From Nocardiopsis ansamitocini (GTDB taxonomy: Bacteria > Actinomycetota > Actinomycetes > Streptosporangiales > Streptosporangiaceae): a stretch of DNA of 64,000 bases. The translations under genes and the position numbers were made by a program. The notes below the pieces were generated by a model. That model was not told the DNA's origin. It saw nothing but the letters and a program-made list of their open reading frames with translations, and did not search any database. This document shows positions 25,861 through 33,682 of the stretch, piece after piece; position 1 is the first letter of the stretch, and every line of letters starts with the position of its first letter. The stretch covers positions 186,001 to 250,000 of the forward strand of contig NZ_BSQG01000001.1 in the NCBI RefSeq assembly GCF_030268225.1. Reading direction: 5' to 3'.

Positions 25861-27651
25861 TCAGCCGAGAAGCCGCGGGTCTCCCCACACCGCCAGCCCC
25901 GCGTCGTCGCAGTCGACCCCCGCCTCGGATCCCAGGCGCAGGCGCAGCGCGTCGGTGACATCGATGCGCACCAGAGTCTGATCGCCCGACTGCACGGTCT
26001 CGGCGTAGCGCTCATCGCCGTCCACGAGCACGGTGAAGACGGCCGAGGCCGTCGGGGCGGAGAGGTCCCCCATCCCCACCACCGCCTCGAAGACGTCCCA
26101 GGACCGGGCGAGGTCGTAATCGTTCCAGTTCTCCCCCACACACGACAGGTCCGCTGTCAGCGACCGATTGTACGTACGGTCGTCCATCCTGGCGGTGGTC
26201 CATTCGAGGGCTGCGGGAGAGGTGGCGGCCGGGGTGAGCTCGGTGAGGGAGCGCTCTTCGTCGAAGGGCCCGTCGGAGGGACCCGAGGGCGACGGCTCCG
26301 GCGTGGGCGAGGGACTCGGCGACGGGCTCGACGGCGGGGAGCTCACCGGGGCGAGCTGCTGGTTGGGTTCGACCGAGGTCGCCGGCTGGTTGCGGTTCCA
26401 CCGGTCGAATGCGGTGTAGGCACCGACCCCGCCGACGCCCACCGCCACCAGGAGCAGCACCGCGAGCCAGGCCAGCAGCGGCTTGCGGGACTTCTTCTTT
26501 TTGCGTTCGCCCGTGTGGGCCGGGGAGCCGGGCACCGGGTCCATGGGGGTGGTGTCCCCCAGGGGGCGCGGTTGCGGTACCGGCCGCACGGGGCTGGACG
26601 GCGGCGCGGGCGCCGGCACGGGGCGCCGGGGGGCCGGGGTGCCGCGCATTCCACCGACTGGGCGTTGGGGTCCGGGCCCTCCGAACGTGATGTGGCGCGG
26701 AGCTCCGGAGGAGGCCGGGGTGGTCGAGGGCGCGTCCGCGGCCGGGGGTTCCGTCGTGCTCCAGGGTGTGGAGGTGCCCAGCGATCGCACTCTCTTGATC
26801 CATTGCAGCACCGAGGGTCGCTCGGCGGGATCGGTGGAGAACACCGCCAGCACGGCCGCGCGTTCCTCGGGGCGGGCGCCGTTGAGCACCGGAAGCTCCG
26901 AGAAAACCGTTCGCAGCCGCTCGGGCCCGGGCGGCGGTTCCTGCCCGGTGAGGGTGAAGTAGGCGATGGCGCCGAAGGCATAGCGGTCGGCCGCGGGCGA
27001 GTACGCTCCGGTGGCCGTCTCGGGCGCGGCGTAGCCCTCGGTGGGCCGCGGCCCGCCGTCGAGACCGCGGGCGGCGATCGCGCCCATCCCGTAGTCGACG
27101 AGGGTCGCCTGTCCGTCCCGGTCGATCATCACGTTGCCGGGCGAGAGGTCGCCGTGCACGACAGCGCGTTTGGCGGGGGTGGCCCGCCCCGAGTGCAGGA
27201 CGTCCAGGACGCCGGCTAGCTGCTCCAGATAGCGCAGGGCTTCGCGCTGGCCCCTGGGCCCCTCGGCGGCGTGTTCGGCACGCCAGTCACGCAGATCCAT
27301 GCCCGAAACATGGTTCATGACCAGGTAGAGGGCGCGTTCACCGCCTTCTGCGGCTTGGTCTGCGCGGTGCTCCACCGCCCCTTCGAAGTGGTCGAGGACC
27401 CCGACGGCACCGACCCTTGTCACGGAGGCGAGCAGCTCGGCCTGCTCGCTCCACTCATTGCTGAGCTGCGCGAACTGCGCTGCGGTAGTCACAAAGCCGG
27501 TGGTGAGCATCTTGACGACGACCGGCTCGACCCAGCCGGCGTCGCCGGCCTCGGCGAGGTAGAGCGTGCTGTCCCCGCCTCGCCCCACCGACCGAACCAG
27601 GCGGTACTTGTCCGGTTGGGAATCCGGGCCGACATACAGGGCAGAGCTCAC
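25861..27651 (-). CDS. Atypical Ser/Thr kinase-like membrane protein with exported C-terminal domain
   Basis: A 596-aa protein. The N-terminal kinase fold has a Gly-rich loop GRGGDSTLYLAE and VVVKML lysine. The catalytic loop is HGDLSPGN (H166, D168), with no Lys two residues after the Asp. The metal loop is DYG (186-188) rather than DFG. A Pro/Thr-rich linker leads to one transmembrane helix (about 389-412, after KKKKSRK) and a Ser/Pro stretch. The exported ~120-residue domain resembles NPCBM-type carbohydrate-binding folds (YAETVQSGDQTLVRIDVTDALRLRLGS). It may be a weak kinase or pseudokinase coupled to wall sensing. The GTG at 27651 follows GGAAG. Divergent from the next kinase. Confidence 0.78.
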   Translation of the reverse strand: MSSALYVGPDSQPDKYRLVRSVGRGGDSTLYLAEAGDAGWVEPVVVKMLTTGFVTTAAQFAQLSNEWSEQAELLASVTRVGAVGVLDHFEGAVEHRADQAAEGGERALYLVMNHVSGMDLRDWRAEHAAEGPRGQREALRYLEQLAGVLDVLHSGRATPAKRAVVHGDLSPGNVMIDRDGQATLVDYGMGAIAARGLDGGPRPTEGYAAPETATGAYSPAADRYAFGAIAYFTLTGQEPPPGPERLRTVFSELPVLNGARPEERAAVLAVFSTDPAERPSVLQWIKRVRSLGTSTPWSTTEPPAADAPSTTPASSGAPRHITFGGPGPQRPVGGMRGTPAPRRPVPAPAPPSSPVRPVPQPRPLGDTTPMDPVPGSPAHTGERKKKKSRKPLLAWLAVLLLVAVGVGGVGAYTAFDRWNRNQPATSVEPNQQLAPVSSPPSSPSPSPSPTPEPSPSGPSDGPFDEERSLTELTPAATSPAALEWTTARMDDRTYNRSLTADLSCVGENWNDYDLARSWDVFEAVVGMGDLSAPTASAVFTVLVDGDERYAETVQSGDQTLVRIDVTDALRLRLGSEAGVDCDDAGLAVWGDPRLLG

Positions 27652-27886
27652 GACGTGTCTTCCACTTCCGCTTGAGGGGACCGAGGGGCGCGGCGGAAAA
27701 GCGCAGAGCATCACGATAGACCGCACGCATAACGATCCGTGCCGGTTCCGCTGCCCCTGGGGTGGTTCGTAGCAGGCGACCAGGCGCCCGCTACGCTTCT
27801 GGCGGAACCGCACGGGAAACGGATCGGGCGTCTTGGCCCCGTCTCGGCCCCAGATGACCGCTGAATCGCCGCGGTGGAGGGATGAC

Positions 27887-29479
27887 GTGGCAGAGCGAGT
27901 GCTGGACGGCCGTTACCGATTGACCGAAAAGCTTGGCACCGGGGGCATGGGCGAGGTCTGGCGAGCCCTCGACGAACGCCTGCACCGCCCGGTGGCGGTG
28001 AAGCTGGTACGCCCCGACCTGGTCGACGCCCCCGATGCGATCGCCCGGTTTCGGCGCGAGGCGCGGATGACGGCCCAGCTGACCGGGCACCCCAACATCG
28101 TCGTGCTCTACGACTACGGAACCGACTCCGGCACCGTGTACGCCGTCATGGAACTGGTCGAGGGCCGGCCGATGCTCGCAGCACTGGGGCAGGGGCCGGT
28201 GCCGGTGGCGCTGGCCGCCCGTTGGGGTGCCCAGGTCTGCGCGGGCCTCTCGGTCGCGCACGACGCGGGAATCGTGCACCGTGACGTCAAACCCGGCAAC
28301 CTCATGGTGGTGGACTCCGACGACCAGGACGGCGGCACGATCAAGGTCCTGGACTTCGGCGTCGCTGGTTTCGCGGCCCTGCACAGTCGACGGTTGAACC
28401 GTGCCGGCGACCTGGCTGGCACGCCGCTGTACATGTCACCGGAGCAGATCCAATCGCTGCCGGTGGGCGCCCCCGGCGACCTGTACTCCTTCGGCGCCGT
28501 GCTCTACCAACTGCTGACCGGGTTCCCGCCGTTCCAGGCGCGCGAACCGCTCCCGGTCCTGCGGATGCACCTGACCGAGGATCCCACCCCGCCGGACGCA
28601 CTGCGCCAGGACCTGCCCCCGAGCCTGTCCGAACTGGTGCTACAACTGCTCGCCAAGGAACCCGCGCAGCGACCGGCGAGCGCCGAGGCGGTGCGTGAGC
28701 GGCTGCTGGCCTTCACCGGTGCGCCAGGAGCCCCCCTCGACGCACCCGCGAGGCCGACCGGGGCCCGCGGCCCCGTGGGCCCACGGCAACGCCGCAGGGG
28801 CCTGGAGCGCAACCTGGACGAAGCACAGGCCCTGGCTGATGCGGGTTCCTTCAACGACGCGGTGCGACTACTGGAACCGCTCCTGGACGAGGCAGCCCAG
28901 GTGTACGGCGTCGAGCACCCGCAGACGCTGCGGGCCCGCAGGCGCCACGCCCACCTGACCGGAGAGGCCGGAGCCCCGGAACGGGCAGCGGCACTACTGG
29001 AGGAACTGGTGCGGGCGCTGGACCGGGTGCACGGACGCGACCACCCCGAGACACGGACCGCCCGCTACCACCTCGCGGCCAACACCGGCCGCGCGGGTCG
29101 GCGGGCAGCGGCCGCCAGAATCCGGCAGGAACTGCTGGACGACCTGGTCGCGGCGTACGGGCCCTCCTCGAACAAGGTACTGATCAACCGGCTCTACCAG
29201 GCGTTCGACGTGGGAGAGTCCGGCGAGCACGGACAGGCCGCGACCCTGCTGGCCGCCTTGGTGCCCGACATGTCCAGGGTCATGGGTGCGTACTCCCCCG
29301 ACACCCTCACCGCCCGGCACTACCTGGCCGCCTACACCGGACTGGCCGGACGACCGGTCGAGGCCGTGCGGCTGTACCGCGACCTGCTGGCCGACCACAT
29401 CCGGATGCACGGTCCCGACCACCCCCAGACGGCGCGGATCAAGGCCCGGCTGGCCCGCTGGGAGCGCCCAGGCAGGTGA
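27887..29479 (+). CDS. Soluble Ser/Thr protein kinase with TPR-like repeats
   Basis: A 530-aa protein. Residues 6 to about 270 form a canonical Hanks kinase: GTGGMGEVW, VAVKLV (K39), HRDVKPGN (H131, D133), DFG (156-158), GTPLYMSPEQ. Unlike most PknB-type proteins it has no transmembrane helix. From about 310 it has TPR-10/12-like repeats, three copies ending in Y/H-G-x-x-HPxTxxAR (VYGVEHPQTLRAR, VHGRDHPETRTAR, MHGPDHPQTARIK). The GTG at 27887 follows GGAGGG. The repeats probably recruit a protein partner, and the divergent atypical kinase is an obvious candidate. Confidence 0.88.
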   Translation: MAERVLDGRYRLTEKLGTGGMGEVWRALDERLHRPVAVKLVRPDLVDAPDAIARFRREARMTAQLTGHPNIVVLYDYGTDSGTVYAVMELVEGRPMLAALGQGPVPVALAARWGAQVCAGLSVAHDAGIVHRDVKPGNLMVVDSDDQDGGTIKVLDFGVAGFAALHSRRLNRAGDLAGTPLYMSPEQIQSLPVGAPGDLYSFGAVLYQLLTGFPPFQAREPLPVLRMHLTEDPTPPDALRQDLPPSLSELVLQLLAKEPAQRPASAEAVRERLLAFTGAPGAPLDAPARPTGARGPVGPRQRRRGLERNLDEAQALADAGSFNDAVRLLEPLLDEAAQVYGVEHPQTLRARRRHAHLTGEAGAPERAAALLEELVRALDRVHGRDHPETRTARYHLAANTGRAGRRAAAARIRQELLDDLVAAYGPSSNKVLINRLYQAFDVGESGEHGQAATLLAALVPDMSRVMGAYSPDTLTARHYLAAYTGLAGRPVEAVRLYRDLLADHIRMHGPDHPQTARIKARLARWERPGR

Positions 29480-29482
29480 GTC

Positions 29483-29500
29483 CGTTCGCCGCGGCGAACG
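29483..29500. repeat. 18-bp perfect palindrome upstream of ung
   Basis: CGTTCGCC-GC-GGCGAACG lies 4 bp after the kinase stop and 39 bp before the ung start. It is either a short terminator hairpin or an operator for ung. TAAGGT at 29526-29531 is a possible -10, 8 nt before the ATG, so ung may be leaderless. Confidence 0.4.
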
Positions 29501-29539
29501 TGTACTGGATGTCGGACGGCGCCGCTAAGGTTCTGAGCC

Positions 29540-30211
29540 ATGTCACGACCGCTGAACGAGATCATGGAGAGCGGCTGGGCCAAGGCTCTGGAGCCGGTGG
29601 CCGACCGCATCACGCAGATGGGCGACTTCCTGCGCGAGGAGGTGAGCGCCGGCCGCACCTACCTTCCTGCCGGGGAGAACGTCCTGCGCGCCTTCCAGCA
29701 GCCCTTCGACGACGTACGGGTGCTCCTGGTGGGCCAGGACCCCTACCCCACCCCCGGCAACGCGGTGGGCTTGAGCTTCTCCGTGGCCCCCGACTCCCGG
29801 CTCCCCGGCAGCCTGCGCAACATCTTCACCGAGTACACCCAGGACCTCGGCCTGCCGATGCCCGCCAACGGTGACCTCACCCCCTGGACCGAGCGGGGTG
29901 TCCTGCTGCTCAACCGGGTCCTGACCGTGCGACCGCGCAGTTCGGGCTCGCACCGCAACAAGGGCTGGGAGGCCGTCACCGAGCAGGCGATCCGCGCACT
30001 GGCCGAGCGCGGCAAGCCGATGGTGTCGATCCTGTGGGGACGTGACGCCCGCAACCTGCGTCCGCTCATGCCCAACGTGCCGTGCGTGGAGGCCACCCAC
30101 CCCAGCCCGATGTCGGCGCACAACGGTTTCTTCGGCTCCAAGCCGTTCAGCAAGGCCAACGCGCTGTTGGAGCAGCAGGGCGCCGCACCGATGGACTGGC
30201 GCCTGCCCTGA
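29540..30211 (+). CDS. ung: Uracil-DNA glycosylase, family 1
   Basis: A 223-aa base-excision-repair enzyme that removes uracil from DNA. The water-activating motif is GQDPYP (D67), with GNAVGLSFS behind it, the LLLNRVLTV strand, and the minor-groove loop HPSPMSAH (H187). The length is normal for Ung. It has no Shine-Dalgarno site and a -10-like TAAGGT just upstream. The next plus-strand gene, the first NACHT protein, begins 116 bp later. Confidence 0.93.
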   Translation: MSRPLNEIMESGWAKALEPVADRITQMGDFLREEVSAGRTYLPAGENVLRAFQQPFDDVRVLLVGQDPYPTPGNAVGLSFSVAPDSRLPGSLRNIFTEYTQDLGLPMPANGDLTPWTERGVLLLNRVLTVRPRSSGSHRNKGWEAVTEQAIRALAERGKPMVSILWGRDARNLRPLMPNVPCVEATHPSPMSAHNGFFGSKPFSKANALLEQQGAAPMDWRLP

Positions 30212-30327
30212 GCCCCGCCCCCTCCCCGCTCTCGCCCCGCCCCGTCCCGCGCACCACCGAGCAGTGATCGGCCCGGCGCGCGGGGTCGCGTACCGTGGTC
30301 CCCCGCCAGGAAAGGCACCGCCGTCCC

Positions 30328-33300
30328 GTGGTGAAGAAGACGCTGTCCTACTCCGACGCCCTGCGTATCCTCGGCAAGGACGACTCCGCGCTTCTGGACT
30401 TCGCCGAAAAACTTGCGGACGGCACACTCGCGGCGCTGGGCGTTCCCGACCTGTTCGGACTGCGCTCGCAGGTCGTCAAGCACGGACGCGGGGCGGTCGC
30501 GCGTGTCCGCGGCAGCCTCGACGGCATGGGCCGCTGGGAGCGCACCGAGCGGATCGAGGCCGCGAACCAGGTGCTGCGGGTCGTGGCGGCCTTCGAAGCG
30601 CTGGAGGACGTGCTCGCCCGCTCGGGCGCCCCGTTGTCGGTCGACGATCTCGCGTTCACCGGCGACGAGCAGTTGTCGCTGCTGACCGGATCGCTCACCA
30701 ACGGCCTCGACGTCCTCCCCGTCCTTCCCGGGTCCGATACCGCGGCCACCGGCACACGAACGACCAGCCACCTGCCCGGCACGATCCGCGCCTTCATCCG
30801 CGGCCTCTCGGCCTGGGAACGGCTGAGCGCCACCGACCAGAGCCGGGTCGACCGTGCCTTGGACGAGCTTCCGGAACTGGCTGCGGGCCGCTATGCGGCC
30901 TCCTATCGCAGGCTCGCCGCGGACATCCCCGAGTTCGGGGTCTGGGCCGGCCTCACCGAGCACGCCGCCACGCGCGAGCGCATCGACCAGGTCAGCACCG
31001 GGCTCTTCGGAATGGAGGAGTTGCTGCGCGGGCTGAGCGCCGACGCCGGTCCGCAGCGCAGGCTCGACGAACTCGCCCTCGCCAATCGCGCCGTCCTGGA
31101 CCAACCGATGCTTCCCACCGCGGAGGCGCCGGAGGGAATGGTTCTTCCCACGGTCAGCCGTTCCTACCTGAACCCGTGCGGTCTGTTGCGGTTCAGCGAC
31201 TCCGACTCGCTGCCCTCCGCCGACAGCTGGTGGGCGCAGTCCGAGCGCCACGAGGACCTTCAACCACTGCTGGTCTCGCTGCTGACGCAGTGGCACTGCC
31301 GGACCCGGCCCATCGTGCTCCTGGGTCATCCCGGGGCCGGCAAGTCGCAGCTCACCCGGATGCTCTGCGCGCGCCTGCCGGCCGGGGACTTCCTGCCGTT
31401 GCGGGTGGAACTGCGCGGGGTACAGGCGGACGCCCCCGTCTATCGCCAGATCGAGGAGGGCATCGCGGCGACACTGGGCACCGAGGTGTCCTGGCGCGAA
31501 CTGTGCGACCGCGCCGCGGGAGCACTTCCGGTGGTGATCCTGGACGGTTTCGACGAGCTTCTCCAGGCCACCGGCATCAACCGCTCGGACTACCTGGAGC
31601 AGGTCCAGCAGTTCCAGGAGCAGCAGGCCGACATCAACAATCCCGTGGCGGTCATCGTCACGAGCAGGACCGTGGTCGCCGACCGCACCCGGTTCCCCGC
31701 CCGGACCCCCGTCATCCGGCTGGAACCCTTCGACGACGCGCGGATCGCGCGGATGCTGCGGATCTGGAACCAGGCCAACGCAGCCGAGCAGGCGCAGCGC
31801 GGGATCGGCCCGCTCCCGCTGGACGTACTTCTGCGCTACCGGGAGCTTGCCGAGCAGCCCCTGCTGCTGCTCATGTTGTTGATCTTCGACTCCGACACCA
31901 CCGTGCTGCGCGAGGCCGCCGACGGGTTGGGCCGCGGCGAGCTCTACGAGCGGCTGCTCACCGCGTTCGCCGAACGTGACGTGCGCAAGCATCGCGCACG
32001 CCTGACGACTGCCGAGCTGAGCGAGGCGACCGAGGGCGAACTGCGCCGCCTGGAGGTCGTCGCAATGGCGATGTTCACCCGGCACAAGCAGAGCGTGACG
32101 GCCGACGAGCTCGACCAGGACCTCGCGGTGCTCTACCCCGACGCGGCCGTACACGCCGCCAACCCGGGGCTGCGCGGCCGGATCACCCCGGCCGACCAAG
32201 TGCTGGGCCGGTTCTTCTTCGTGCACGAGGCCCGTGCCGTGCGCAACGGCGAACACAGCAGCGTCTACGAGTTCCTGCACGCCACCTTCAGCGAGTACCT
32301 GGTGGCCCGGACCGTGGTCAATGCGCTGGACGAACTGATGGCCGACCGGCTGCACGCCCGGCGCAAGCGCTTCAGCGAGCCGCTCAACGACGGCCTGCTC
32401 TACGCACTGACGTCGTTCGCGACGCTGAGCGGACGCGCGGCGATCATGGAGTTCACCGAAGAACTGCTGGCTGCCAGGCTCGCCCGGCGCCCCGAGGACC
32501 GGGCGGAGTACCGCGCGCTGCTGCTCGAACTCTTCGCCGACGCCCTGTACCCGGCGCCCAACCGCTCCTTCTCCGCCTACGAGCCCGAGCGGCTGCCGGT
32601 CACGCACCGGCACGGTGTCCACACGGCCAACCTGGTCCTGCTGCTCTTGGCGGTCAGCACGACCGGGGTGGACGTCCGGGAGCTCTACCCGACGGGCGCG
32701 GGCTCCTGGCAGGAGTGGCGCGGCCTGGTCGGGTTGTGGCGGTCGATGCGCACCGACGAGTGGCACGGGACGGTGGACACCGTCCGGGTGCGACACCTGG
32801 ACTGCTGGGGCGGCGAACCGCGCACCGTGGTGGAACGCGAGACCGGGGAACCGGTCAACGTCGGCGAATGCGTCGGCTTCGAACTGCGCGCAGACGTGAC
32901 CATACCGCTGGCGGTGAACAATCCCTACCTGATCACCGTGCCCTACGAGGGGGTGAGTTCCAAGCTGCTGCGTTCGATCGCACTGCGGGTCAACGGCACG
33001 GCCGCCCGGATGACGCTGATGCTGCTGCCCTACCTGCGGCACGTCTCCTCCGATCTGGGGACGTGGTTCACCGGCCACGACGACGAGGGCTCCTTGATCG
33101 GCTGGGCCGAGGCGCACGACATCCTGGAGCTGCGGCTGGGGGATGCGTCGTTCCACAGCGACGAACGGATCGCGCGCTACGAACGCCTGCTGGCGACCTC
33201 CCGACTGGGCCGGATCGAACTCCTGGTGCTGCGCCAGGCCGCCGAAGATCTGGACGAACCGCACGACCGTCGCCCTCACCGCCTCGCGCCGACGGTCGGC

Positions 33301-33543
33301 AGCTATCTGGATTCCGTGCGTTCGGTCGTCTCCGGACCGGCCCTGACCGCACGGTCGGTGGCCCGGGTCCTGGAGGGACTTCGCCCGCGGCTGCCCGGGG
33401 CCGACGGGGCGATCGACCGCATCACCGCCTTGGCCGCCGCCAACGACGAACGGCCCGGGGCCGACGCGGTTCCCCCCGCACGCCGAAAGAACGGCGTGCT
33501 GCCTTCTTCCGCGTGGGGCAGCGGTGGATCCGGCTCCGGGTAA
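30328..33543 (+). CDS. NACHT-domain NTPase (NLR-like), first of tandem pair
   Basis: A 1071-aa STAND-type NTPase. An N-terminal helical domain opens with SYSDALRILG and includes WERTERIEAANQVLRVVAAFEAL, resembling the NACHT N-terminal helical (NNH) domains of actinobacterial NACHT proteins. The NACHT core has Walker A GHPGAGKSQ (G333-), Walker B VVILDGFDEL (D406, D409, E410) and sensor VIVTSRT. A winged-helix/arm region ends in FLHATFSEYLVARTVV. The last ~400 residues show no LRR, WD40 or TPR repeats and could be a novel sensor. There is no recognisable nuclease, TIR or protease effector. The GTG at 30328 aligns with the start of the next paralogue. Confidence 0.85.
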   Translation: MVKKTLSYSDALRILGKDDSALLDFAEKLADGTLAALGVPDLFGLRSQVVKHGRGAVARVRGSLDGMGRWERTERIEAANQVLRVVAAFEALEDVLARSGAPLSVDDLAFTGDEQLSLLTGSLTNGLDVLPVLPGSDTAATGTRTTSHLPGTIRAFIRGLSAWERLSATDQSRVDRALDELPELAAGRYAASYRRLAADIPEFGVWAGLTEHAATRERIDQVSTGLFGMEELLRGLSADAGPQRRLDELALANRAVLDQPMLPTAEAPEGMVLPTVSRSYLNPCGLLRFSDSDSLPSADSWWAQSERHEDLQPLLVSLLTQWHCRTRPIVLLGHPGAGKSQLTRMLCARLPAGDFLPLRVELRGVQADAPVYRQIEEGIAATLGTEVSWRELCDRAAGALPVVILDGFDELLQATGINRSDYLEQVQQFQEQQADINNPVAVIVTSRTVVADRTRFPARTPVIRLEPFDDARIARMLRIWNQANAAEQAQRGIGPLPLDVLLRYRELAEQPLLLLMLLIFDSDTTVLREAADGLGRGELYERLLTAFAERDVRKHRARLTTAELSEATEGELRRLEVVAMAMFTRHKQSVTADELDQDLAVLYPDAAVHAANPGLRGRITPADQVLGRFFFVHEARAVRNGEHSSVYEFLHATFSEYLVARTVVNALDELMADRLHARRKRFSEPLNDGLLYALTSFATLSGRAAIMEFTEELLAARLARRPEDRAEYRALLLELFADALYPAPNRSFSAYEPERLPVTHRHGVHTANLVLLLLAVSTTGVDVRELYPTGAGSWQEWRGLVGLWRSMRTDEWHGTVDTVRVRHLDCWGGEPRTVVERETGEPVNVGECVGFELRADVTIPLAVNNPYLITVPYEGVSSKLLRSIALRVNGTAARMTLMLLPYLRHVSSDLGTWFTGHDDEGSLIGWAEAHDILELRLGDASFHSDERIARYERLLATSRLGRIELLVLRQAAEDLDEPHDRRPHRLAPTVGSYLDSVRSVVSGPALTARSVARVLEGLRPRLPGADGAIDRITALAAANDERPGADAVPPARRKNGVLPSSAWGSGGSGSG

Positions 33544-33682
33544 CGAATCTCGCCCAAGAAAAATCCGCAAACCCCGCCAAACCAGCCGGACACCCGTCAT
33601 GATGGTCAACGGCGTTCCCCGACCGAGGGTGAGACGTCCTCTTCACGACGACCCGGACCTCCGGTGAACTCTCGGTGGTGGC

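Noticed and set aside
29743-33609. Very long open frame antisense to the first NACHT gene
   Set aside because: Its composition mirrors the third-codon bias of the sense gene, it has no domains, and such shadow frames are common in GC-rich DNA.
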